A program made the translations under genes and the position numbers. From Actinoallomurus iriomotensis (lineage in GTDB: Bacteria > Actinomycetota > Actinomycetes > Streptosporangiales > Streptosporangiaceae): a stretch of DNA of 64,000 bases. Below, one piece after another: positions 43,482-51,836 of the stretch. The notes below the pieces were generated by a model, which saw nothing but the letters and a program-made list of their open reading frames with translations, did not search any database and was not told the DNA's origin. The stretch is taken from contig NZ_BSTJ01000014.1 of assembly GCF_030269445.1 (NCBI RefSeq), positions 1-64,000 of the forward strand, given 5' to 3'. Every line of letters starts with the position of its first letter. The stretch's first letter is position 1.

Positions 43482-45821
43482 CTACTCGTCGCCTGGGGCG
43501 AGTTCGAGGTCGTGGCCGTCGACGTCGCCGCCGGTCACGACCACCTCGGCGGACTGCGGCCGGTAGCCGGTCGCGACGACCGTGTAGACGCCGCCGTCCA
43601 GGTCCGCGAAGGCGTACTCACCGTCGAGGCCGGTCGTGGTGGTGGCGACCACGTTGCCGGCGGCGTCGACCATCGTCACGCGCGCGTCCCTGAGCGGTGC
43701 GCCTCCCCCGCGGATCGTGCCCCGCACCTGCGCACCCGGCTGGAGCCGGACGTCGACGCGAGCGGTCTCGCCGCTCTCGATCTCGACGGGCAGGGCCAAC
43801 GGCCGGTGCTTGGGCGAGTTGACCGCGAGGGTGACCGTCCCCGGCGCCAGGTCGCCGAGGGTGAACTCGCCCAGCGCGTCGGTCTGCCCGGTGGTCAGGA
43901 CGTCACCGTGGACGTCGGTCGCGACGATGACCGCTCCGGCGACCGGTGCTCCGCTGTCCGCGGCCCGTACCGTACCGGCCAGGCCGCTGCCGCTCCCGAG
44001 CAGGATGTCGTACGGCAAAGGCGTGTCACCGACGACGATCGTCGAGGCGTGGGGCTGGTGGCCCGCCGCCGAGGCGATCAGGAAGTACGAACCCGCGCGG
44101 GGCACGCCGATGCCGTACGAGCCGTCGCCCTGCGCCAGCGACCGGCCGAGCTGCTGTCCCTCCAGCGAGATCAGCGTCACCGCGGCCCCGGTCACGGGCA
44201 CGTTGTTCGGGCTGTGGACGCGCCCGCTCACCAGGATCCCGCCGCTCGCCCCGTCGCCCGGAACGGTTCCGGCGAAGGCGGGCGCGGGCGCGGCATGCCG
44301 GGAAGGCGCGCCATTCGCGTGGGGGCCGGACTGGGAGAAGGCGGGCGTGCGCGGCGCGGGCACGCCGGCGGGTTCGGGTGTCGGCACGGGCGCCGCGAGC
44401 CTGGCGGCGGCCGGCCGGCGGCCGGGCAGGAACAGAGCGAGCAGGAAGGCGAGCACGGCGGCGCCGCCGGCGACCGCCATCACGACGCGGAAGCCGTCCA
44501 GGGAGGGCAGCGCGACGTTGCCGAAGGTGGTGGTCATCTTGGCCAGTACGGCACCGGCGACGGCACTGGAGACCGACGTGCCGAGGGACCGCATCAGGGT
44601 GTTGAGGCTGTTGGCGGCGGCCGTCTCGGACGCGGGTACGGCGCCCATGATGAGCGCGGGCATCGCGCCGTAGGCGAAGCCGATGCCGGCGCCGATGACG
44701 CAGGAGGTCAGGATCAGTTCCCAGACGGCGTGCAGCAGCACGATGCTCAGTCCGTAGCCGACGCCCACGATCAGGACGCCGACCATCAGGGTCACCTTCG
44801 GGCCCATCCTCTTGGTGATGAGGGCGGACAGCGGAGCCATGGCCATCATGACCAGGCCCGTCGGCGCCAGCACCAGACCGGCGTGCAGCACGGACTGGCC
44901 CAGTCCGTACCCGGTGGCCTTGGGCAGTTCGAGGATCTGCGGCAGGATCAGGGACGTTCCGAACATCGCGAAGCCGGTGGCCACCGAGGCGAGGTTGGTG
45001 AACAGCACCTGACGGCGGGCGGTGGTGCGCAGGTCCACCAGCGGCTGCCGGGTGCGCAGCTCGAACCATCCCCACAGCAGCAGGATGACGACGGCCGCGG
45101 CGAACAGCCCGAGGATCGTCCCGCTGGTCCATCCCCAGTCGGCGCCCTTGGAGATCCCCAGCAGCAGGCAGACCAGGCCGGCCGCCATGCCGATGGCGCC
45201 GAGCAGGTCGAAACGCCCGCCGCTGCGTACCGCCGACTCGTGCACCAGCCCGAGCACGAGCAGGGTGACGAGGACGCCGAGCCCGGCGGAGACCCAGAAC
45301 AGCACATGCCAGTCGTAATGGTCGGCGATGAGCGCGGCGGCGGGCAGACCGAGCGCTCCACCGATGCCCAGAGAGGCGCTCATCAGCGCGGTGGCGCCGG
45401 CGAGCCGCTCGGCGGGAACCTCGTCGCGCATGATGCTGATGCCCAGCGGGATGACGCCGGACGCCAACCCCTGGAGGACCCGCCCCACGATCATCGGGAC
45501 CAGGGAGTCGCTCAGCCCGCACACGACCGACCCGACCACCAGCATGACGAGGCTGAACAGCAACATGAGGCGCTTGCCGTACATGTCGCCGAGGCGTCCC
45601 ATCACCGGCGTGGCGACGGCCGCGGCCAGCAGCGTCGCGGTCACGGCCCAGGCGGCGTTCGAGGCGGTGGCGTGCAGCAGACGCGGAAGCTCCGGAACGA
45701 TCGGGATCACGAGGGTCTGCATCAGCGAGACCACGATCCCGCCGAAGGCGAGGACCGCCACGACGACGTTCGCCCGCGGCGGCGCGGACGCCCCCGGCGC
45801 GGGGGGTTGGGCATGGGACAT
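43482..45821 (-). CDS. MFS exporter fused to three carboxypeptidase-regulatory-like domains
   Basis: 779 residues from ATG 45821 (GGAGG 8 nt upstream). Residues 1-480 are a DHA2-type MFS exporter (VTATLLAAAVATPVMGRLGDMYGKR, IVGRVLQGLASGVIPLGISIMRDEVP). After a Pro/Ala-rich linker (about 480-520) come three beta-sandwich repeats, each with the pattern G..V.SP..PV.GA.VTL and A..G.Y-I/F...G: NVPVTGAAVTLISLEGQQLG, GAPVAGAVIVATDVHGDVLT and GAPLRDARVTMVDAAGNVVA. Fusion of a transporter to such adhesin-like domains is uncommon. The downstream YceI gene carries the same domain type. Divergent from a TetR gene across a shared operator. Confidence 0.9.
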   Translation of the reverse strand: MSHAQPPAPGASAPPRANVVVAVLAFGGIVVSLMQTLVIPIVPELPRLLHATASNAAWAVTATLLAAAVATPVMGRLGDMYGKRLMLLFSLVMLVVGSVVCGLSDSLVPMIVGRVLQGLASGVIPLGISIMRDEVPAERLAGATALMSASLGIGGALGLPAAALIADHYDWHVLFWVSAGLGVLVTLLVLGLVHESAVRSGGRFDLLGAIGMAAGLVCLLLGISKGADWGWTSGTILGLFAAAVVILLLWGWFELRTRQPLVDLRTTARRQVLFTNLASVATGFAMFGTSLILPQILELPKATGYGLGQSVLHAGLVLAPTGLVMMAMAPLSALITKRMGPKVTLMVGVLIVGVGYGLSIVLLHAVWELILTSCVIGAGIGFAYGAMPALIMGAVPASETAAANSLNTLMRSLGTSVSSAVAGAVLAKMTTTFGNVALPSLDGFRVVMAVAGGAAVLAFLLALFLPGRRPAAARLAAPVPTPEPAGVPAPRTPAFSQSGPHANGAPSRHAAPAPAFAGTVPGDGASGGILVSGRVHSPNNVPVTGAAVTLISLEGQQLGRSLAQGDGSYGIGVPRAGSYFLIASAAGHQPHASTIVVGDTPLPYDILLGSGSGLAGTVRAADSGAPVAGAVIVATDVHGDVLTTGQTDALGEFTLGDLAPGTVTLAVNSPKHRPLALPVEIESGETARVDVRLQPGAQVRGTIRGGGAPLRDARVTMVDAAGNVVATTTTGLDGEYAFADLDGGVYTVVATGYRPQSAEVVVTGGDVDGHDLELAPGDE

Positions 45822-46168
45822 GGGTCGAGCCTCCGTACGTATGTCCAGGGGTGCCGGTGCGGCGGAAGTCCCGTCGATCGCTCGGCTCACGAGATGCGGA
45901 ACCTCCGTCGGGAGCGTGTCCGGCGCGCTCGATTTAAATCAACTGATTGACTTAGCATAGCGGAAGAGCTTCACTGGAAACAGCAGGTCGGCGCCGGGCA
46001 GGACAGGAAGCGCGGACGCTCCCCCGCCTCGGGCAGGTGCTCGGCGTGTCTCCCGACCGGCTACGCTCCCTCGGACCCGCCGCCCTCGGCGGAGAAGCCG
46101 CGGCCGAGGCGAAGGACGGGCCACCGGAGGGCCGCACGGGCTGCCGGTGCGACGGTGAGGAGACGGAC
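45822..46168. other. Divergent region between MFS-fusion and TetR genes
   Basis: 347 bp with no gene; holds the AT-rich operator palindrome at 45936-45953 and presumably both promoters. The remainder is GC-rich and featureless. Confidence 0.5.
45936..45953. promoter_or_regulatory. TetR operator palindrome between MFS-fusion and TetR genes
   Basis: AAATCAACTGATTGACTT: the half sites AAnTCAA and TTGAnTT are mirror images around a 4-bp centre (14 of 18 positions symmetric), in the AT-richest part of the 347-bp divergent region. Probable site of the adjacent TetR protein controlling both directions. Confidence 0.7.
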
Positions 46169-46828
46169 ATGGCAGGCGGAACGGCACGCGCCGAGCGAGT
46201 ACAGGCGACGCGAGAGGCGATCCTGACCGCGGCCGAGCGGCTGTTCGCCGAGCACGGGGTGTTCGCCGTGTCCAACCGCCAGATCAGCGAGGCCGCCGGC
46301 CAGGGCAACAACGCCGCCGTCAACTACCACTTCGGCACCAAGACCGACCTGGTCCGCGCGATCGTGCGCCGGCACAGCGATGAGATCGAGCAGATCCGCG
46401 TACGGATGGTGGCCGAGGCCGCCGACTCCACGGATCCTCGCGACTGGATCGCCTGCCTCGTACGCCCGAACGCCGAGCACCTGGCCACGCTGGAGAGCCC
46501 CAGCTGGTTCGCCCGCTTCGCCGCGCAGGTGATGACCGATCCGGAGCTGCGCGACATCATGACCGCCGAGTCGCTCGCGTCGCCGTCGCTGAACCGGGCC
46601 GTGGAGGGGCTGAAGCGGTGCCTGCCCGAGTTGCCGCCCGAGGTACGCGCCGAGCGCGACGAGATGATCCGCCAGCTGATGATGCACGTGACCGCCGAGC
46701 GTGAGCGCGCCTTGGCCGACGGACGACCCACCGCCCGCGCCAGCTGGCACGACGCGGCCACTGGACTGATCGACGCGATCGCCGGGCTACTGCAGGCACC
46801 GGTCACCCCGGCGCAGGGCGACTCCTGA
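46169..46828 (+). CDS. TetR family regulator
   Basis: 219 residues from ATG 46169 (GAGGAG upstream; the frame is open further). Helix-turn-helix TREAILTAAERLFAEHGVFAVSNRQISEAAGQGNNAAVNYHFGTKTDLVRAIVRRH, of the subtype with NNAAVNYHFG. Divergent from the MFS-fusion gene and separated from it by the palindrome at 45936-45953, so it likely represses that exporter and the YceI gene. Convergent end with the DUF5937 regulator, 13 bp apart. Confidence 0.92.
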   Translation: MAGGTARAERVQATREAILTAAERLFAEHGVFAVSNRQISEAAGQGNNAAVNYHFGTKTDLVRAIVRRHSDEIEQIRVRMVAEAADSTDPRDWIACLVRPNAEHLATLESPSWFARFAAQVMTDPELRDIMTAESLASPSLNRAVEGLKRCLPELPPEVRAERDEMIRQLMMHVTAERERALADGRPTARASWHDAATGLIDAIAGLLQAPVTPAQGDS

Positions 46829-46841
46829 GCGGAGCCCCCGC

Positions 46842-47771
46842 TTACTCCGCGTTGAGCAGGCGCAGGCCGAGCGGCGTGATCAGATGCGTGACCGCCCTGC
46901 CGGTGCGCCGTGTGACGACCAGCCCGCCGCGGCGCAGGGTCCGGGCATGTTCGGACGCCGACGCCCCGCTGATCCCCAGAGTTCCGGCGAGCTCGGTGGT
47001 CGTCCGTGGCGCGGTCAGTACGCGCAGGACGTCCGCGCGGGTTTGGCCGACCAGCGCGCCCAGGGTGTCGCCGTCCTCTGGTTCGATCAGCGGCATCGGA
47101 GTGAGCGCCGGATAGACCAACAGCATCGACCCGTCCGGATGAACGCTGGTCCGCGGCCCGCCCGTCCAGAACGGGGACGGCAGCAGGGTGAGGCCGCGTC
47201 CTTCCAGCAGCCGTTCGCCTTCCCACGGCACGTTCATCTCCAGCGTGGCGCCGTCCCATCTGGAGCCGGGACAGATGCTGACGAGGGCCGCGCGCAGCCC
47301 TTCCTGGGACAACAACATCTGCCGCCATGCGACGTCGGCATGGAAGCTCGCGCGGACCCGGGTCCACTCCGCTTCGATGAGGCCGTCGTACGCGCCGCGA
47401 AGCGCGCGCTCCAAGGTTTGCCAGGCGTCGCGTTCGCCGTCGATCAACCCCTTCGTCCAGGGCGTGGGCCGACAGCCCCGGGCGAGTTCCGCGCTCACGT
47501 CGTCGCGGGGGGTGGACAGCACTCTGTCCAAGCCGTCATCGAAATCCTCGCTCACCGGGTCGAGGAAAACGGGCCCGCCGGCGGTGGGCGGGATCAGTTC
47601 GAAGAGCGGCCGAGCGCTGCGAGGCAGCCGGATCCGGCGCGCCCAACGCCTGAACACGGCGTCGTCGCGCCGGAGCGTGGCGATGGCCATGCCCAGCTCC
47701 ATCAGCGGGGCCGGGGCGGAGGCGATGCGCACCCGCAGAAGGTCTTCCGCCGTGAAACGAATTCGGAGCAT
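46842..47771 (-). CDS. DUF5937 / ArsR-type winged-helix regulator
   Basis: 309 residues from ATG 47771. The N-terminal two-thirds match the DUF5937 type (LRIRFTAEDLLRVRIASAPAPLMELGMAIATLRRDD); the C-terminal 80 residues are an ArsR-like winged helix (GQTRADVLRVLTAPRTTTELAGTLGISGASASEHARTLRRGGLVVTRRTGRAVTHLITPLG). This inverted order (sensor first, DNA-binding last) is typical of the family. Ligand and targets are unknown. Back to back with the small secreted protein gene, which may be its target. Confidence 0.85.
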   Translation of the reverse strand: MLRIRFTAEDLLRVRIASAPAPLMELGMAIATLRRDDAVFRRWARRIRLPRSARPLFELIPPTAGGPVFLDPVSEDFDDGLDRVLSTPRDDVSAELARGCRPTPWTKGLIDGERDAWQTLERALRGAYDGLIEAEWTRVRASFHADVAWRQMLLSQEGLRAALVSICPGSRWDGATLEMNVPWEGERLLEGRGLTLLPSPFWTGGPRTSVHPDGSMLLVYPALTPMPLIEPEDGDTLGALVGQTRADVLRVLTAPRTTTELAGTLGISGASASEHARTLRRGGLVVTRRTGRAVTHLITPLGLRLLNAE

Positions 47772-47859
47772 TTCTCGGCCTTTCGCTCTACACCGAAACC
47801 CTCGCACGTGAAGGCGCTTCCTCCCGATGATGCGTTCACTTGTCGACGAAAGGATGGCA

Positions 47860-48363
47860 ATGCGCCGTACGTTCACCATTGTCGCGGTCGCGGCATCGGC
47901 GGTGGGCCTGCTCGCCCCGGCCGCAGGCGCCGCCGGGAAGGGCGACTGGCACCCCGCTCCGACCGAGCCGTTCGTGACCTCCGGAGTCTGTTCCTTCACC
48001 ATGAAGGGCGACATCGTCCGGGACACGACCGAGGCACGGACCCTCTCCACCTACCCGGACGGCTCGGTCGAGGTCGAAGAGGCCCGGGGACCCCTCGTGA
48101 TCCGCTTCACCAACGCGAGCACAGGCCGTTCCGTCGTACGAGACGTGTCCGGTCATGCCCTCATCCGTTATCTCGAGGACGGCGGCAGGGAGTACCACTT
48201 CGACGGCGGGGGAAGCATCCCCGTCCGCGTCGCGAGTCCCGGCTTCCCGCCGGGCTGGTACATCCTGCACGGGCGGTTCACGGTCGTCGGGCACACCGAC
48301 GGCACCCGGATCTTCAGCGACGTGCACGCCACGGTGGAGAACCTCTGCGAGACGCTGACCTGA
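47860..48363 (+). CDS. Secreted hypothetical beta-rich protein
   Basis: 167 residues from ATG 47860 (AAAGG upstream; ATG 47854 also possible). Sec signal peptide (RRTFTIVAVAASAVGLLAPAAGA, cleavage near 25), then a soluble beta-rich domain with one internal Cys pair (GVCSFTMKG and ENLCETL) that could form a disulfide. DGGGSIPVRVASPGFPPGWYILHGRFTVVG is the best-conserved-looking stretch. Similar secreted proteins are common in actinomycetes and uncharacterised. Divergent from the DUF5937 regulator. Confidence 0.8.
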   Translation: MRRTFTIVAVAASAVGLLAPAAGAAGKGDWHPAPTEPFVTSGVCSFTMKGDIVRDTTEARTLSTYPDGSVEVEEARGPLVIRFTNASTGRSVVRDVSGHALIRYLEDGGREYHFDGGGSIPVRVASPGFPPGWYILHGRFTVVGHTDGTRIFSDVHATVENLCETLT

Positions 48364-48401
48364 CTCCGCCCTGAAGGTGGTTCGCGTCACTACGGGCAAC
48401 G

Positions 48402-48414
48402 TTGCATAATGCAA
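48402..48414 (+). promoter_or_regulatory. Palindromic promoter element of the ClC gene, leaderless start
   Basis: A perfect 13-bp palindrome TTGCATAATGCAA contains CATAAT as a -10-like hexamer (48405-48410), ending 6 bp before the ATG at 48417. No ribosome binding site fits in between, so a leaderless mRNA is likely, and a protein binding the palindrome would block the promoter. Confidence 0.6.
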
Positions 48415-48416
48415 TT

Positions 48417-50240
48417 ATGTCCCCCGGCAAAGAACTCCGCACCTCCGCATGTCCTCCCGCCTCCTCCGCCGACGAAGGACACGGGCCGATCCGCGCGCGG
48501 AGGGGTCTCGCGGCCGTCGCCACGAGCCTGCGGGAGGCTCCGTCCGGGGTGCTGGTGACGGCACTGGTGGTCGGCGCGGGCGCCGGACTCGGCGCGATCG
48601 CGTTCCGCTGGCTGATCGTCACCTTCACCCACCTGTTCTCCGGACACGCCGACTACTCGGCGGCGGGACACGCGTCCAACCCACGTCTGCCCTGGCTGGG
48701 GCCCTGGTTCGTCCTGCTGGCCCCGGTCGTCGGCGGATTGCTGTACGGGCCGCTGGTGCAGCGGTTCGCGCGCGAGGCGCGGGGCCACGGGGTTCCCGAG
48801 GTCATGTTCGCGGTGGCCCAGCGCGGCGGACGGATCGCCCCACGGGTCGCGGTGGTCAAGTCCCTGGCCTCCGCGCTGTGCATCGGATCGGGTGGCTCGG
48901 TCGGCCGGGAGGGCCCGATCGTGCAGATCGGCTCCGCGCTCGGCTCCAGCATCGGCCAGGCCCTGCGGCTGACCGAGAACCGGCTCCGGATCCTGGTCGC
49001 CTGCGGTGCGGCCGGCGGGATCGCGGCAACGTTCAACGCGCCTCTGGCCGGTGTGTTCTTCGCGATGGAGCTGATCCTGCGCGACTTCACCGCGGAGTCC
49101 TTCGGCGCGGTCGTGCTGGCGAGCGTGACCGCCAGCGTCGTCGGCCGCGCCGCGCTCGGGGACACCGCGTTCCTGCAGCTGCCCGCCTTCCACGTGAGCC
49201 ACCCGGCCGAGTACCTGCTGTACGCCGGTCTGGGAGTGCTCGCCGGAGCGGCCGGTGTGGGGTTCACGCGCGTTCTCTACCTCGTCGAGGACCTGTGCGA
49301 CTGGGCCTGGCGCGGCCCCGAATGGCTCCGCCCGGCCGCCGGCGGCCTCGTCCTCGGCGGACTGCTTCTCGCGCTGCCCCAGATGTACGGCGTCGGCTAC
49401 CCCGTCCTGGAGAACGCCATCGGCGGCCGGTACCTCATCGGCTTCCTGCTCCTTCTGCTCGCCGGCAAGGCCCTCGCGACGAGCCTCACCATCGGCATCG
49501 GTGGTTCGGGAGGCGTCTTCGCGCCCAGCCTGTTCATGGGCGCCATGGCCGGGAGCGCGTACGGCATCGTCGCGCACCATCTGGCTCCGGGCCTGGCCAC
49601 CTCCCCCGGGGCGTACGGGCTGGTCGGCATGGGCGCGGTGTTCGCCGGAGCGGCCCGTGCGCCGATCACCGCGGTGATCATCATGTTCGAGCTCACCGGT
49701 GAGTACTCGATCATCCTGCCGCTCATGCTCGCCATCGTCCTGGCGACCGTCGTGAGCCGCGTGCTGTCCGGCGACACGATCTACACGCTCAAGCTCCGGC
49801 GCCGGGGCGTCGACCTCGATGCCCATGAGCCGGTGAACCCGCTGGCCACCACGCCGGTCGGCGAGGTGATGGAACCGGTTCCCCCGTCGCTTCCCGACAC
49901 CACCGCGCTGGAAGAGGCGGCCCGCCTGCTGGTCACCTCCGACCACGGCGTCCTGCCCGTGACCGCGTCCGACGGCCGATACCGCGGCACGGTCACCGCC
50001 CGCGCCGCCGCGGAGGCGCTCACCGACGGCGACGGCCGGCCGGCCACGATCGGCGAGCTCGCCGAGCTGCCCACGCCCGTCATCGCCCACGACGCCCTCG
50101 CCGACGCCCTGCACGTACTCGTCACCACACAGGGCACGGGCGTCCCCGTGCTGGCCGACGACAGAACCGCCATCGTCGGCTGGATCACCCATCAGACGAT
50201 CCTCGGCGCGCTCCGCACGCAAGACGCCGGCCACGGCTGA
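48417..50240 (+). CDS. ClC-type chloride channel/antiporter with CBS pair
   Basis: 607 residues. Selectivity-filter signatures in order: GSGGSVGREGPIVQIGSALGS (about 155), the gating region AAGGIAATFNAPLAGVFFAMEL, then GIGGSGGVFAPSLFMGAMAGSAYG and GAVFAGAARAPITAVIIMFELTG. A C-terminal CBS pair (VGEVMEPVPPSLPDTTALEEAARLL...) gives cytoplasmic nucleotide control. In EcClcA the gating Glu sits in GREGP, which is kept here. It would move Cl- or other anions across the plasma membrane, perhaps with proton exchange. Leaderless promoter as noted. Confidence 0.93.
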   Translation: MSPGKELRTSACPPASSADEGHGPIRARRGLAAVATSLREAPSGVLVTALVVGAGAGLGAIAFRWLIVTFTHLFSGHADYSAAGHASNPRLPWLGPWFVLLAPVVGGLLYGPLVQRFAREARGHGVPEVMFAVAQRGGRIAPRVAVVKSLASALCIGSGGSVGREGPIVQIGSALGSSIGQALRLTENRLRILVACGAAGGIAATFNAPLAGVFFAMELILRDFTAESFGAVVLASVTASVVGRAALGDTAFLQLPAFHVSHPAEYLLYAGLGVLAGAAGVGFTRVLYLVEDLCDWAWRGPEWLRPAAGGLVLGGLLLALPQMYGVGYPVLENAIGGRYLIGFLLLLLAGKALATSLTIGIGGSGGVFAPSLFMGAMAGSAYGIVAHHLAPGLATSPGAYGLVGMGAVFAGAARAPITAVIIMFELTGEYSIILPLMLAIVLATVVSRVLSGDTIYTLKLRRRGVDLDAHEPVNPLATTPVGEVMEPVPPSLPDTTALEEAARLLVTSDHGVLPVTASDGRYRGTVTARAAAEALTDGDGRPATIGELAELPTPVIAHDALADALHVLVTTQGTGVPVLADDRTAIVGWITHQTILGALRTQDAGHG

Positions 50241-50327
50241 CGTTCTGGGGCAAAGAGCGAGTAATCATCGACGCCCTGTATCACCCGCGCCGGTGATCAC
50301 CGTACGGGCGCCGGGTATCAGCATCAC

Positions 50328-50681
50328 ATGGCCCACCACCACACTCCGGGACGGCTCGTCCGGACGGCCCGGGGCGCATTGGCCGGGGCGGCTACGGTCA
50401 CGGTAGTGGCCTTGGCACCGCTGACCGGAGCGAACGCGGCCATGACGCCCACCGGAGGGGGATCCGGTCACGGCCAGTGGAACGGCGGCCACGTCAGCGG
50501 CGTCGGGAACGGCAAGTTCAACAAGAACGACCTGTCCGTCAACAGCCCCTCGTTCGTCAACGGAAACCAGCACGTGTTCAACCAGAACGTCGGTGGGCAG
50601 GCCGCCACGCAGAACGTGATCTGCAAGTGGAGACATACCCGTTGCAAGATCAACCAGCGGATGATCGTCCGGGACCCGTGA
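50328..50681 (+). CDS. Small secreted Gly/Asn-rich protein
   Basis: 117 residues. Signal peptide (ALAGAATVTVVALAPLTGANA, cleavage near 38) and a mature domain rich in Gly and Asn with aromatic spacing (GHGQWNGGHVSGVGNGKFNKN, SPSFVNGNQHVFNQNVGG), ending with two Cys (VICKWRHTRCKI) able to form a disulfide. The Asn/Gly-rich, moderately hydrophobic mature part is reminiscent of short cell-surface proteins such as chaplins and rodlin-like proteins, but no diagnostic motif is present. Hypothetical. Confidence 0.7.
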   Translation: MAHHHTPGRLVRTARGALAGAATVTVVALAPLTGANAAMTPTGGGSGHGQWNGGHVSGVGNGKFNKNDLSVNSPSFVNGNQHVFNQNVGGQAATQNVICKWRHTRCKINQRMIVRDP

Positions 50682-50706
50682 CGCCGATCGGCGCCCGAAG
50701 GATGGG

Positions 50707-51342
50707 GTGACCGCGCGTCCCGAGGATCTCGTCCGGGCCGTGCGGGCGGCGGGGATCCGCGACGAGCGGGTGATCGAGGCCCTCCGGACGACGCCACGCG
50801 CCGCGTTCGTGCCCGCCGACCAGGTCGGGCGCGCCTATGACGACGTGCCCATCCCGATCGGTCACGGGCAGGTCACGACGCAGCCGTCGCTGTCGGCACG
50901 GATGATCGAGGGGCTCCGCCTCGACGGGCGCGAGCACGTGCTGGAGATCGGCACCGGCCTCGGCTTCCAGACCGCGCTGCTGGCACGCCTCGCCGGGGAC
51001 GTGGTGAGCGTCGAGTACCGACCCGACCTGGCCCGGCGGGCCCGGCGGAACCTCGCCCGGCTGGGCGTCGCCAACGTCGAGCCGCGCGTCGGCGACGGCA
51101 GCGGCGGTGTACCGGAGCACGCGCCGTACGACGCCGTCATCGTGTCCGCCGCCTACCCCGAAGTGCCCGCGCCGCTGGCCGAACAGCTCCGGCCCGGCGG
51201 CCGGCTCGTGCAGCCCATCGGACCGGGCGGGCGGGAGGACGTGGTGCTGTTCGAGCGTACGGCGACCGGACTGGAGCGCCGGAGCACCCTGATCCCGGCC
51301 TGCTTCGTCCGGCTGCACGGCCGGTACGGTTTTCCCCACTGA
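50707..51342 (+). CDS. pcm: Protein-L-isoaspartate O-methyltransferase-like protein
   Basis: 211 residues with a GTG start (GAAGGATGGG upstream). The SAM-binding motif EHVLEIGTGLGFQTALLARLAG and post-motif VVSVEY are those of PCMT; the N-terminal ALRTTPRAAFVPADQVGRAYDDVPIPIGHGQVTTQPSLSARMIEGL is the PCMT-specific substrate region, and PLAEQLRPGGRLVQPIG closes the fold. It repairs isoaspartyl residues in aged proteins in the cytosol. Length is near the family norm. It lies 26 bp after the small secreted protein gene. Confidence 0.9.
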   Translation: MTARPEDLVRAVRAAGIRDERVIEALRTTPRAAFVPADQVGRAYDDVPIPIGHGQVTTQPSLSARMIEGLRLDGREHVLEIGTGLGFQTALLARLAGDVVSVEYRPDLARRARRNLARLGVANVEPRVGDGSGGVPEHAPYDAVIVSAAYPEVPAPLAEQLRPGGRLVQPIGPGGREDVVLFERTATGLERRSTLIPACFVRLHGRYGFPH

Positions 51343-51355
51343 CCCTTGGGGCCGA

Positions 51356-51754
51356 TCAGGTCGTCGGCGGCGCCAGAGTGCGCAGGACGTCGAACTCGTT
51401 GCCCTCGGGGTCGGCCATGACCACCCAGCTCCGGTCGGGGCCCTGGCCCACGTCCACCTTGACGGCGCCGAGGCCGAGCAACCTGGTCACTTCATCGTCG
51501 GTACCGCCGTCGATCGGGCTGACGTCGAGGTGAAGCCGGTTCTTCACCGTCTTGCCCTCGGGCACCCGGATGAACACCAGGGTGGGCGGCATCTGGCGGG
51601 CCCGGACCTCCTCGACGGTCGGCTCCCAGGAGCCGATCTCGACCTTGCCCTCGCTCCGGTCGATCACCGTGAAGTCCAGGACCGCGCACCAGAAGGCCGC
51701 GAGCCGCTCCGGATCGTGGCAGTCGACGACCAACTCGGTGAACCTGCTGGTCAA
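51356..51754 (-). CDS. VOC (glyoxalase/bleomycin-resistance fold) protein
   Basis: 132 residues with a TTG start (GGGGGAAG upstream). Two beta-alpha-beta-beta-beta halves: TELVVDCHDPERLAAFWCAVLDF and NRLHLDVSPIDGGTDDEVTRLLGLGA...VVMADPEGNEFDVL. This is the pattern of Glyoxalase-like_Dom VOC proteins; metal ligands (His in LHLDV, Glu in GNEFDVL) are present. Substrate unknown. Convergent with the Pcm-like gene. Confidence 0.85.
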   Translation of the reverse strand: MTSRFTELVVDCHDPERLAAFWCAVLDFTVIDRSEGKVEIGSWEPTVEEVRARQMPPTLVFIRVPEGKTVKNRLHLDVSPIDGGTDDEVTRLLGLGAVKVDVGQGPDRSWVVMADPEGNEFDVLRTLAPPTT

Positions 51755-51836
51755 GACTTCCCCCAGACGCCGCGGACGGAGGCTCAGTCTAGGGGGCTAG
51801 GGTGCGAGGCCGGGATTCCGAGCCTCGGGAGTGGTC

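Noticed and set aside
42816-45950. 1,044-residue plus-strand open frame
   Set aside because: Antisense to the YceI and MFS-fusion genes, low-complexity composition from GC-rich reverse frames.
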